Assembly (NCBI GenBank): GCA_037576195.1
Contig: CM075101.1
Span: forward strand, 32,860,001 to 32,924,000
DNA: 64,000 nucleotides
Direction: 5' to 3'
DNA from: Phytoseiulus persimilis
Lineage: Eukaryota; Arthropoda; Arachnida; Mesostigmata; Phytoseiidae
Shown piece by piece: positions 31,730 through 45,000 of this stretch (within the stretch, counting starts at the first letter, position 1; each line of letters starts with the position of its first letter). Made by a program: the position numbers and the translations under genes. The notes below the pieces were generated by a model that saw only the letters and a program-made list of their open reading frames with translations, was not told the DNA's origin and made no database searches.

Positions 31730-32375
31730 TAATTCTCTGTCATGATCTCAGCCTCGAACTCAGTGGAGGGTGCCTGCAAATGAGAAAAAATTCTCTTAGA
31801 ATGATGTTGGTGTGATCTGAGGAGAAAGTGAGACCGCATTCACCCTGGATTTGGTTGAAGGTCTCTATCTGGATTAGTTCGACCGACTCTCAATCGGTTA
31901 CGCGGCCAAACCTTGAATCCGGGTCACAGCTGCGAGCAATAAGTATGTTGATCTTGCGGAAATTACTCAACGAGAACGACGTCTCCTTCCGAGAAACACG
32001 GGCTTCATCTGATTTCCGGGTTGATGAAATTTGCGCATCTGAATGAAGTAGTTTCCACGGGCCGTCCTGCTGCCAGTCAACCCACTCGCTCTGCTGCGAG
32101 TCTCGAGTCGAGACGGTTGATGTGGAGACTTCTTCATCAATGAGGTTTCGCTCGTAGAGCTCGAGTGGACGAGGTCACCGGAAGCCTGAAAGGCTGATAA
32201 AACTCCGTGACCCGGGTTGCTGCCATTACATCGAAAAACGAATGAGCCGCAGCTAAGATCGCGAACGTTCTCACGAGAATCAGGCAGTCCAGGGAACAAA
32301 TGGAACCAGCGGCCGAGAAGGATTCCCGAACGAGGTCTGCCTCGTCCTCAGAGCCGGAGGTTCGTTTCTCATCTG

Positions 32376-33031
32376 CAGGCTGGTCATCGTAAGTCGGGAA
32401 CTTTCGTACTCTCTCTTCTTTTGCTCATAACTCGGTGAAAAATCATCCGATACTGGAGTACTTTCTCCGGCGTTCGATAGGTTGAAGGATTGCGCATATT
32501 TCTCTCCTGGATTTTCTTGAATCGGCAGAAGGTTGAATATTGTGAATCGACTCGAAGATTGCCTTCTTTTGTTTCAACTTTTCTTAAAAAACTGATCAAC
32601 AAAGTTCTGGAGCGAACCGATCAAATTCGGAAGTGCCAAGATCGACGCAGGATAGGAGGTTGTCAAACGCCCGACAACTCCAGATTTCTAGCTCGGGATA
32701 TATTCGAAAATCGAGCTTCTCCACTTTTTTGTTCGGGAAAGAAAAACTGAGTGGGCTCGATTTTAGGGCGGAGAGAAAAAACGATCGTATCGAACCATGA
32801 ACTTTCTTGACGGGTAGTTTTGACCAATATAAAAACTTTTCACCATCGAATAATTTTTCAAATTCGGCTACCCTGAGGAGTTACGGCCGATTCTTGAATC
32901 GGTGAATTCACCGATTCAAGAGAATCAACTATCCAACGCCGGAAAAAAATACAGGATCGGATTATTTTCCACCGAGCCATGAGCAAAAGAAGAGAGAGTA
33001 AGAAAGTTCCCGACTTACGATGACCACCCTG
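32376..33031. mobile_element. 656-bp inverted-repeat element, mariner-like ends
   Basis: Left CAGGCTGGTCATCGTAAGTC and right (other strand) CAGGGTGGTCATCGTAAGTC lead into matching arms of about 105 bp (GGGAACTTTC..., CTCTTCTTTTGCTCAT..., TCCGGCGTT). The interior has no credible ORF. CAGGGTGG is shared with 55,009 and 9,297. A TA duplication is not clear on the left side. Confidence 0.75.
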
Positions 33032-36000
33032 ATACTACGAATTGTTAGCGTGGTGGCCGAGAGCGCTCCGAGTTCGGCAGCGAATACAAACAATCGGTCG
33101 TCACAATGCGAGCTGCACGAAATCAACCCGAGGATTTACCTATACAACAGCGGCGGGCAACCGGGGTGATAAGAGCCACCGGTAGCTCCTGCCTCTCTTT
33201 CCACCAGCTCCGAGTCATCCGAGTTTGTTCTTTCAAATATGCATCCCTCGCGATACTATGAAAATTCACCTAACATCTCACATTGATTCCCATGACCGTA
33301 GAGGTGGAACTCAGAATCTTCAGAAAGATTAACATTTCCAGCTCGCACATCGGCTGCAGTCTGCTATTTGGAAGGGGGTGGGCGGGTTTCCGGACACCAC
33401 AGATCCTTGCGCAAGAATCCTTGCGTTGATTTGCTTTCTGAGACTCAGTGCTGGAAAAACGCTTGTTTCGCTCAGCTTGAGGCATTGTCATTCAGGTAAT
33501 GCGAGCCCTATGGCCCAGCATTGGCGTGGCCAGGATTTCCCTTGGAAGGGGGGAGGCTGAATTTTTCTTCGTCCGCCTGCTTTTCACGGGTTCTGCCTCA
33601 CCCTGGAGAAACCTTCCCTTTATCTTCTCCCAGCTCATTCACTGAAAATCTATGGAATCTATTCATCTATGGAGTCTCATCAAAACGGTAGGATCGCCTC
33701 GTCAACATATATCCACATGCGTGGTTTTTTATATAATAGCTTCTCCACAACCTGAGGGCGGATCGGAGCTCCCCGAAAGTCAATGTTCTATCGAAGCGCT
33801 CGAGGAGTGGTGGATCGATGCACTAGTTTGACGAGTGTATTCAAATAGTATGAACTCGAGTCTCTGGGAGGGGAGGGGCCATAGCCAAGCCAGCCCGAAG
33901 AAGGATACGCGCCTGTGGCCCAGGTCTCTTGATTTACTCTCACAACGTGTGGCTCATTGCCGTACAAGCCCTCGGAAGAGGCTTGCAGGGTTGGACGAGC
34001 GTTGTTATGAGAGGCATCATTCACTCATCCTGCAATGACGAAGAATATTAGTTCTTCAACAACTCTCACTGTTTGTAGAGGACGTAGAGACGGCGGTCCC
34101 TTTAGAGCTATGAGATCCTGAGTCGCTGAAGGACACGGTATCCTTTGACGAGATTCACGTACGATCCGAGGAGGAACGACGGTTACCAGTGGCCTGATTG
34201 CTCGCTGCCGCGACTTCACACTCGTTCCGAGATTCCAGAAGTTTGACTGTGCCACACCTAACCAGGTTCTCGCGAGAAAGAGGAGAGGATCTCAATACGT
34301 GGAACGTCACTGGTGTTGCTCTTGGGATTGTCAACTCGATTCGTGGCAAATCTCTGCAAAGACGGCTTTCGAATGATAAGCTTGGTTGGGATACGCCTGG
34401 CTCGGTTGTTCGTACTGATGTATTATGGCTAAGTCTGAGCCGTGTCCCGCCTAGATTGCGGAGTCTCTTGACCGGAATCGTAACTTACCTCGATGAGGGG
34501 GGGAGGAAATGCTTCACCCCTTTCAGGCAAATCGACTATGCCTACCCCCTGTAAGCAGAAGCGGACGCTGGGGGTCCCCCCAAAAAAAAACACATTGGTT
34601 ATTCGCCATGAACTTATATCCTGGGTACGCGGATGCCTATGAGGTGCAGCTCCGGGCGAGTCAGCCAGCGTCGAAGCAGCTCCTGTGCGCCGAGAGGCTG
34701 AACACCCCTGCTTCCATACATGAGATAGACCGGCCTGGTCGATTTCCTCTCGGGAGCGAATGGATTCCACGCTGTCTGATTCCTGCTTGAAGCTTCTGGG
34801 AATCTTCCGTTGACTCACCTTCACAGCGACTCGTGCGGTGGGCGGATGCTAACAAATCACGCGATCAGATTTTTTCGGTGCAGATAAAAACCCTTGTAGG
34901 TTGCTCTGAGAACTATTCTTGGAGTCTGCCAATGAATGAGCGCTCATGATTTTTATGCTGTAGGGGAAATACGCAGTCGGTAGCTTCGAAACTCACGTTG
35001 GAAGAGTTGATCTGACATTCGAGAATCGACCCATCGAGGATACTCATTGCGCCTGATATCCTTGATCGGTATATTCCACAGGGGGAACACGTCGCGCGGT
35101 CTCTTCGTCCGGAATGTAAAAACTCCACACCGAGAGACGATATAACACAGAATACGAGGAGATCGTCGACTGATTCACCAAGCTTCCCCCTGGTATTTGA
35201 CGGAGCAGCCATCCCAAGACACCCTGAGCTGAAGTTTGGAAATCATCATGGAAATTCGAGAGTTCAGTGAATATTTGACAGAGAGATTGTTCGAACTTGT
35301 GGGGTCGGACATTTCAACGGCCGCGAGCAATTGTATCGACAGGACGAACGCCACAGGCCTATCGGAAGTCTTGGTGCTTTTTTCACGAACTACAGATTAT
35401 TGCAACGCTATAATAAGGAAGCGAGTCGGAAGAGAATAGACCCCAGTCGTTCGCAAAGAACGAGTCACTGAACTATGTAATGCCCAGTCAGACACTACTG
35501 GTAGGAGATTTTATGGAACGAGGTCATTCGTTTTCCATCTTCTTCGTAACGAGTTTTTCCGCGCAGGCTCTTCCTTATTCACAGATGTGGACACCAATGG
35601 CATCAGACGTAATCACCGTTGTTTCTTGCCGAAGCATCGTAATTGAATCTGCCCTACTCGGACTGTCCGGCCCGTATGCGATTTACTGAAGTCATGCTGG
35701 TGCATGGTAAAAGTTTCATAAGCTCCTTGGGGGCTCTTCTAGGGTTCGTTGTGCCGGTCTTCCGTTGTTTTCTGCGTTCCTGGAGCTGTTGTCCTCGCGG
35801 CTAGGGACCTCCTGTGCGACTGTCCCTCGCCTACAGCAAGATAATCTCGCTGCATCATCATTCTCGGAACACCACCACAAGACATCTTCCGTAACACCGA
35901 CCTGTTCGGCCTCGCTCTCGTCTCCGAGGACCCCGACCGAGATTACAGCCAGAGGCTTGAAGGATTGCTCTGGATTCATATGGTGCACTCCGTTTTTCTG

Positions 36001-39000
36001 GAACCGTTGGAAGGGATTCACAAATTCCGTCTGCGGCCCCGTACAGCATGACGAACTGTACTTGTTCCGCTTCAACAAGCTTAGTCATCACTAAAGCGGT
36101 CGACCGGGAAGGCATGCGGCGAGGAGAGTCGAATATATTCAGGCGGAATCCGTGCCCGTGAATACTTGCTAGCTCCCGAGTAGGTTGGCAAGCTTGGCGA
36201 GCGAGCGTGGCGGGCAAGTGTATGAGCGTACCGTTCGTTGCCAACATCTGCGCGCTGGACTCCCGCAACAGTACCTTTCTAACCAGCGTTATGTCGCCGG
36301 AGTTCAGTTTTGATTCAATATGCCCGTTAAGTGGGAGAACTTTACGCCCCCCCCCCCTCCCTCCCTCCCCCCTAGTCTGATAGGATTTTCAGGTGCAGTT
36401 TGGTGGGGATTTCGAGCCACAAAGATAGGGATGCAAACTCGTCACGGCTCCATCGTGTCTTTCATCTTCCTCGTAGAAGCGTTGAATATCTGCCGAAAGT
36501 TCAAGCGGCGCTATCGAATTTCACAGGCGGAATTCTTTATTCACGACCGGCTTGTACTCTTCGCTTGTGTATTCATTTCCCTCTCATGTTATCCTTATGC
36601 TGTTTCTTTGAGAGTGAGCCTCGCACGCTTGTGTCACTCTTTTGACGGATGAACACAGCACCCGAATATTTGCACGTCCACCCAACGGGGACGAAATTCA
36701 CCTGCAAACTTCTCTCGTTACCTTCGTATTCCGAATTTTGAAGTTGTGTCAACGGCCACATCATAGATGTTACACGTTCGAGAAAACGATCGGGAAACGG
36801 AGCATCGGACCACGTTCCGCATTTCCTGATAGTCAGAGTGAGAGACACGAAAACAAGGCTTTCTCGTGCTTCGCACACGAAGAGTTCTGTGTTCTCTGTT
36901 CTACTCCGAGTCTCATGGAATCGTGGAGAAGAAGTTCGCTGTAATCCTTCGACTGGCGGACTGGAGGCTTCGACTGGCGGACTCGCCGGAGAGGAGATCC
37001 CTCGCGGCAAAGGCATATCCCGAGCAGAGCAAGAGGAAGCATTGCTCCAATTGAATTGATGGATCAACGGCCGTGAGAGCAGAAGTGAAGAGAGAAAATC
37101 CTTCTCGTGCGCAAGCTACACTCCTCAATGGGTCGCCGCTCCATCGCTCTGTGAGCTGTTGAAGAGTCCGTTTGTGAGTCGTGAAGCTCCAGCAGCAACT
37201 CGAGCGCAAATGCCTCAGATATTGGCTCGTGCTCAGAACTCTCGCACGACTCTGCTGGGTCACCATGATCTGAGGTGTTCAACGTGCTCTGATTCCGTCC
37301 GAGAGCCAAGAGAGCTCACGGAGCACTCGACGGGAAAATTGAGGGGTATGGGTCCCGCAGGCCGCTCTCACTACGATGGGGCTATGAGAGCTCGCATGTT
37401 GCTCAATCCACAGAACTGGGGAGGGAAATTAAACCAAACATATCGGCCATCGCTGATTGAGGATCATACTCCCACTTCAGATCGCGGTCTCAACGGAATC
37501 GCCATAGTTCCCCGCGAACCGGCTCATCGAGGTCCTGAGAGTCCACTTCACGTTTCAACGACGACATGAGCCTCCGAGGGCTCACTTATCGGAAGCATTG
37601 TGCGCAGCGCACTCCCAGTGTGCATTCGCTGACTCATCGGAATGACACGTTGATTAGGGTTGGGCAACGTTTGTTGCGTCACTCATAGAGCTCCCTGGTC
37701 GCTGCTCGGGGCGAAATGTCATTCCCAGGTGCGCCAGAAGACAACTTCCGTTCCCGTGACAGCAGTCGAGTAGAAAAGTTCTTCGTCTTTCCTTTTCGCG
37801 TCTCCATCTAGCTCTCTCAGCTGACAGAGCGAGCGTTTGGAGACAGACCCAATACTATGGGAGAGTTCCAGCCTGTGTCAAAAGTAATTCTGCACTTTCA
37901 CAGTCGTTGTTAATGATTAGCAGCTTCCAAAAAGGTAGACTCTCGAATTATCTGCTCTGCGACTGGGTGAATGCACTCAGTTTCGCTGCTAGAGGAGCAC
38001 GAGTGGTACGCCAAGCCGCCGGACGTAGACTTTTTCCCACATTCTGCTGCCTCCTATCGATTTTAGAGTCCACCTCGTTATCTACGGTTTCGTTCGGCTA
38101 ACTTTGCGTGACAGTCAAATCAACGCGGCGAAACGTGGGCGGAGCCTCGACCCAACCTAGCTTTTCGGTCACCAGCGAACCACGAAGCTTGACTAGACCT
38201 GCGTTTCCGTTCGGGAAACGGAAATTCATAATTTCGGAAGCACTCAAGATCGACGTCAAAACCCCAAAACGAATTGGCTCGCCCCTAGAGCCGAGAGCTT
38301 CAGAAAAATCGCTTCGCTTTTTTTCTCTGCATCTCATCCCCTGAGATGGTGGAAAGGAGAGAATCACGAAGACAACTTTTGTTCAGCTCACTATGCTGCT
38401 CAACGTTGATGACCACACTTCTTCGTCTAGGTCCCACCGTTTCAGTTCAAACTTGGAGAACTCCTGGGAACGTTCAAGTCCGATTTTCGCACTCGGGATT
38501 CATCGCTCAAATCGCTACTGAGAGTCTTCCAGAGACGCAACGAGTTTCTCGAGCAATGGCTAGAGATAGGAGTGTTGTCATCGAAATCGTTCATCGCATT
38601 GAGCTGGGCCAATGTGAGCTTAATTGTCTCCACGGGACTAGCACCATGACGAAGAAAACGATGGCGAAAAAGAAAGTGAAAACAACGGAGCAATATTCTA
38701 GAGGTTGTTGGGGTGGACGTCCCCACTCATGGAACATAGAGTTCTGGCCTCATTCTTCTCAAGACTTTTAATCTCCGTTTGCCGTTGAACGAACATGCAG
38801 GGCTGAGCCTGACTGATTTTCATGTCGAAGTGAAAAAAAAACAGCCTTCGCTTCAATATCGTTCAGAGTGTTCTCAACACACGAAAGCGCTTCTGGAACC
38901 GGCCTCGAGCGCCTACGTTCCTTGTGTGAACGGTTCCATCCCTCGGCCAGGATCGTGGACCTGGCCGAGGAATTAGGTTGTTCTCCTGATTTTCGCATTC

Positions 39001-42000
39001 CAGCTGCTCCTCTACGATGAGTCCAGGGAGGGCGGCGAAGGCGACGGGCATGGTTGGATCCATTGATGAGAACAGGGAAATAATGATAATAAGGCGTCCG
39101 TTGATTCGTGGGTACGGGGCGAGATAGCGCTCGGCACTTGGATCACATGCAGCGAATCAGTGCCCCTGACTAATTCCCGGAACGATTGGAGATATCGGAA
39201 GCTCGAGTGATATCTACGTTTCATCAAGAACCACGTAGAACGGTCGCGAGAGTGCGAATATCATAACAGAAATTGTCTCTACGATAGTCAGCGTCAGAGA
39301 ATGAATTTAGTTTCGTTCTTCTCTGTCCCCGAATGCATGGTATGTATGAAGGGGTTTAGAGCACGGAGCTCCTGTCGGATCTTGGAGCTCAGCCGATTAT
39401 TCACACCGTTATCGGCTCAGCTCCCGGAGAAGCACTTTGTGGTGAGCGATGATTCACGGCGAGATCACGCTCCGGATAAGGTGTTGTGCCACAAAGATCG
39501 AGTTGAGTAAGCCGATATTTACGGGCCTTGCTCTTCCGGCGGACCTTATTGTTGTTCAATTAAGCACCTTGTACCCGCGTTATAAATAAGTCACAGCACT
39601 CCACACGAGGATAAATGTGATATCGACACGCTAGACCGGGGACGGAACCCAGGATGGTGGGGAACTTCTCAGACGAAGCATATATCGTGATGAAGCTTCC
39701 CAGTTTTTTGTGTCGGGTCAGCTGACAAGACGTAGCGTCCTTGGGCATCGCTTTGTATTCGGGGAATACATCCAGAATACCACTCCCAAGGCATGAAAGC
39801 TCCTTCTGGTTTGTGCGATGTAGAGCACCGTGCAGAGCTCCCGCCACACGAATTCGGATCTGGTTTGTTTCGGCGAGCTCGAGGTGTTTTATGCGGATCC
39901 GTCAGTCGCTTTTCCGACGGACGGGCGGCGGCGAGTCCGGTGCCCGTGGCATGGAACAAAGAGACAGCTTTTCAATCACAGGCAAACGAAAGCAGCGGAA
40001 GGAGAGGTTCGCAAATGAGACGCGGTCTTCCTGGTTCTGCGAAACGCGACCTCGAACGGGCCAACTCCAATCCAGCCGAGCGAGAAGGATTTACTGTCTT
40101 CCAGAGCTCCGAGGCTCCGTCCTGTCACAATGTTTTGACTTCGTTTGCGAAAGTCCAGCCGGCAGAGCTCGTGACCGACCGAATGGCCGACTGACGGACT
40201 GACTAGCTAGCTGACTGAGTGAGTTAGTGACCAACGTCCAGACATCTCCCATGGTTCCCGCTCCCCCACGTGCTCGGGTCCGGCAGGGCATAAATAACGA
40301 AGTCTGGATCATCTTTGAATTCAGGCCCCCTTCGTCGGATGGACCGGAGCTCTGTTCAAACCTTGTTGAATATAATATCCATGTCTCGTAAACCTGGGTA
40401 CCTACGTGACCGTCGAGGCGAGATTCGTTCCCGTGCTGCCAGGGCAAATGAATGGAGGAGGTCTCACCCTCTGTCGTGAGACTGGCCATTGCGATGGCGA
40501 GTACTTGAATATTCTACTTCCATAAGACGCGTATAACCTGAGGTGAATATTCTCTGTTTCAGAGAGAGCTGGCGGGACGCGCTTCCTGACAGGTTCTGCT
40601 CGACGACAGTAAACTCGCACCTGAGATAAAAGGACGTCATGCTCGCACAAAAGCAGAGAGCACGTTGAGGAAACAACGATCCGTGCGTCCGATTCATCAT
40701 CGTTGCGGATTCAGTCTGAATATATGGGGAATCTTAGCAGAGCAATACAGTCGAGTCTCTGTATCTTTGAGCGCTCAGTGTTTCTGGAAAGTTTCGCCGA
40801 AATCAAGTTGAGTTTCTGCTGAGACTGAGCCCAAGAGCCATGGAAGAAGCTTCTGGGAAGTTCGAGAAACCGAAACTTTGTGTGGATGACCATTGCATTG
40901 ACCGTTCCTGTCGTCATGGGGAATACGTGCTAGCGCGGTCGTCGGAATACAGAAAGAATGTAAATCACGCGCGTGGCTTAGAGGTCTGTTCTCCTCTGAT
41001 AACGTAATGCGTTCGTTACAGTTCCGAATCACGCAGCCATGCTCTTCTGGGCTTGATTTCGAATCTTTTCCCCGCTCCCAATTCGACCTGTGTGCCATGG
41101 CTCCCGCGGCACTCACCTTCAGAGCCGCGCGACGCCCGGCGGGACTGGGGACAACGCGTCAAATGACCAGCCGAATTAGTTCTTCCATCGTACAGCGTGT
41201 GCTCCCATCCGCGAAGCGCTCCCAATCTCTGATATTCTGCGCAACGCGAGTCTCTCTCGTCCAGTTTCAAGGAAGGTGCTGTTCTGCTCGGAAAGCTGAG
41301 GGAATTAATTGTTGCGAATTCTCCACGAGGTCTTTCACAGCGTAAGAGATGTCTCCTCTGGAACGGATCTATTCTCTGCGGCTGGATCCTCGCTCACGTT
41401 AGAGAACAGAGAGGATTTCTCCTCCTTCACTCATCTGAAGACCTGCCAGGGGAACGTAATCGTCTGCGGCCCGAGTTCCGCTCATTTCCTTAACTGTGGA
41501 AGACCTGTAAGGATTTTCAGTCTATATAGTGCGGGTACGTTGAGAAATCATCAGCTGTCCCGGATAACAGGCACAACTTCAGCTGTTCCTTTGAGCTGTT
41601 TCTTCCTCATGGTTTGTCCCCCAACCACGCCTCTAGGGGTGCATCGACAGCCGTCTGAACGATGTGGGCAACTTCACCGAGAAAAGCCTTGACAGGAAAC
41701 TGGAGCTCTCAGCGTCGGAAACAATTTTGGAGAAGGAGTTTCGTCGGGTCTGCTCATTGTCTAGCGCGTTGGAATCTGGCTTCCGCAAGAGATCAAGAGT
41801 CACTCGAGCTCGGGGCATATAGGGATCGTGGGACCGTTCGTCACCGATGGAGGTTCCGGAAATTCAGCGTGCCGGACGATATTAACATGCCAATAGATCG
41901 TAGCCAACTCATCTCTTTTCGAGCCGACTCTGTTCGATTGATCGGACCTCAACAGCGCACGTCACCCCGGGATTCTGTACTGTCAACGACCGTGTGGAAG

Positions 42001-45000
42001 ATCTCGTAAAAGTATCAGTTTTCCTAAAATCCAGCATACGACGAACCCTCGAGATAACGAGCCGGAAAGGCACAAAATCTGCCAGGTTCGGTATCTGAAA
42101 GGTTCGCCATATGATGGTGGTTTTCGATCGAGTTTTACAATAAAAAAGAATTCAGACACGTACCGGGCTTCGAGTTAGCGTCATTGGCATGTCATGTTCG
42201 GATTGGTTTGCTGCGTACAATTTGCGTGCAATAAACTTTGGGCGAAGACATAAGATAGACATCGAAAACTCCCTGCGAGCCCAACTAGGAGCGCCATAAG
42301 TCTCAAAGCTGGCCCGCCCATGTCGGTTCGTTCGCGATCGTGACGACAACGTATCGGATTCCGCGATCTGACATTCTGGCGTATTGCTCGCTAAACAGTA
42401 TATTCCACGGGAAACCTGCGTCCGGCTCAGGGTTTCAGAGAGGGCCACAACTATTTCTTCGAAAGCCACCGGATCCTAGCCTATGATCAGATGATAAACA
42501 GACGATGTTGATGACGGATATGCCTGAACTCGTCTCGAAGTCAGGGGGCCGCTCGTTCTGCATGTATCACGCATGAAAATTCCATTCCCTCAGTAGGAAC
42601 CGTTTCCCTCCACCAACTGCGTAGCCAGGATTTCGGGGGCGAGAACCCGAAGGAATCCATCGTCGTCTGTTCAACCGTTCCAAGATCTTAAAAGAAAACC
42701 ACTTGGCACGTCCTTGACCTCAACACGAAAAGGCGCGTAGGAGAACATTTCCATGCCGCGAGAATCGGGGAGCGAGATCGAGCTGGGCTTTCCTTTTGGT
42801 CGATGTTTCTGCCGGACTTCTCAATTATCTATCGAGGGATGGAACAGCGCCGTATCTGGCGAATTGAGCGGATTCATCGCGATACATCAGTTTTCCTCGA
42901 CGCTCGCATGGAATGAATGATGCGGTTCCAAGCTTGAGCAAGGAGGAAGTTCGACGATGATCACGAGGGTTTTCAGTCTGATCGATTCTCGGGTGCTGCA
43001 ATCACCCTTCGACCTTCTCATAACCGAGGAGCGAGGCCGCTTGTTCAAATCTGATTTCGAGTCCGAATCTTTGTTCTCGATTTTCCACGTGTCTCCAACA
43101 TCGGAAGGACTTCAAAAGAGCGAACTTTTCGGGAAGGATCGAAATCCATCGATTCTGCAGCCCAAGATCTGATGATCGCACAGTAGCTATGTCGTCAGTC
43201 GCAAGAGAGGGGTAAGAGAAGCGGAATACGCGCAGTGTGTTCATTGGCGACGGCTCGAACGAATCGAGGCGAGAAGCAAGAATTCTCCCATCTGTTTCGA
43301 GTTCATAAGAGAGTTCCGGAGCAACCAGTCAGCTTGCTCCTTCACGCTCCAATACGCCATCGGAGCTAGGCCCAAAATGAGAACGAGGAACCTAACTTCT
43401 CTGTCCGGAGGGGTCTCTGGCAGAAACTCATCCATTCATGAGACCTCTGAGGTGAGATTTTCCGATTACCTCCCTTCGGGTCCATGAGTCTCCATCCGAG
43501 TCGCGTCACCTCTATTTTGAAACCATCGAATAAGAGTAGTACGCGAGCCGCCAGATGATTCCACTCTGGTATTGAGAAAATTCTCTGGAGGGAAATTCCG
43601 TCGGCTCCTTTCGGTAGCTTGTCCATCCAATTTTTCCGGTGAAAAGGATACAGCGAACTTTGATCAGGAGTTCTCTCGAGGAACGATAAGTCTCCCAATG
43701 GGACCCCCTCGGTACAATTCGGGTCGAGGCTATCGCTTGGCCATTCTCGAGGGCGGACCGGAAGCTCGCGAAGCTCTGCGGGTTCTCGGCAACATTCCAT
43801 GGAACCGAAATGTGCCAGCGAGGAGGAGAGGAAGATTGGATCTGAGTTCGCCCAGCTGCTGAGAAGAGTCTCGCATCGGAGGAGCGTCTGTTCGTGGCGA
43901 GTCCGCTCCGATGGCCCTGTCCAAGGCTGATTTCTCCGGGGGAACCGGGAGAAACGTTCAAGAATTCTTCGCTATCGAGCTCTCGGGTTGTTCCTACTCC
44001 ATGCGCGCCTATAGCTCGATCCTGCGAACATCATGTAATCACTTGGAAAAGGAGCTACCCGAAACGGTATGAGTCATGTCGGCATCAGGAAGCCTGGAGC
44101 CCACAGCCTCCAAGATCTGCCTCGAGCGACACCCATGAAGATCAGGAAATGAGGAGCGGGTAAATCCGTTCTCTGGCTGTCGCGCCGGCACCGGCGAACG
44201 GAACAGCCCCGGCGATTTCGCACGGAATGACGAACGTTGAACTTTCATGGGTGGCGTGCTGCCCGCTCGGGCTCGTTCCAGGTCCGGAACAGACGCACAG
44301 ATCACAAACAGGTTTGTCAGAGCCCTCAGTCCCCAATGGCATCGTTGGCAGTTTCCATCCGATGATCACGCGCGAGAACAACGAGCGGAACCCAGAGTGT
44401 GACAATTCTTGCCACATCCATCCCTCGGGTCCGCGTTATTGTGCTCGGGCTTTTCACCCAGATCTGCCGCGGTTCGCAACTGAATGGAGGAAATGGCAAA
44501 AGATTTGTAATCTTCTCGCTCCGGGTCGCCGGCGCTGACGACTCGGCAGGGTTCGCTCATTTTTTTCCCACCACGAGCCGAAAGCCGCTACGCGCATAAT
44601 CCATTCCATGGAGATTAAACACGCGGAGAATCCTTTTGTGTCGTGCAAATCCACGAAACGACAAAGCGTCCGACTGGAGTCGAGGCGTGGAATCGGGACG
44701 GAGCCCAACGGATGGTGGAGTAGAGAGCCTCACGGAGAACCGAATGGAGTCTGAGTACGGGTTTGTAAATGTTCCAATCTCGGCCAGGAAACGAATGAAG
44801 TGAACAGGGGCTGACCGACGATTCGACATTCCGGCTCCCATACTAGGAATGATCACTAGCGCACAAAAGCCGACAAACAACGGACAGCCGAGCACGGAAG
44901 ATCACGAATGTGGATCGTTAATGATTGCCTTCGTCTTGTGGCTACTCAAAACCGTCTTCATGACACTGACTCATGGAGCTCTCGAATAACCTTGGACCCT

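Noticed and set aside
33050-33110. GGTGGCCGAGAG...GTTCGGC, tRNA-like pieces
   Set aside because: The pieces do not fold into a cloverleaf with correct spacing, and no anticodon arm is present.
40195-40240. GACTGACTAGCTAGCTGACTGAGTGAG simple repeat
   Set aside because: Short, imperfect low-complexity stretch with no array structure.
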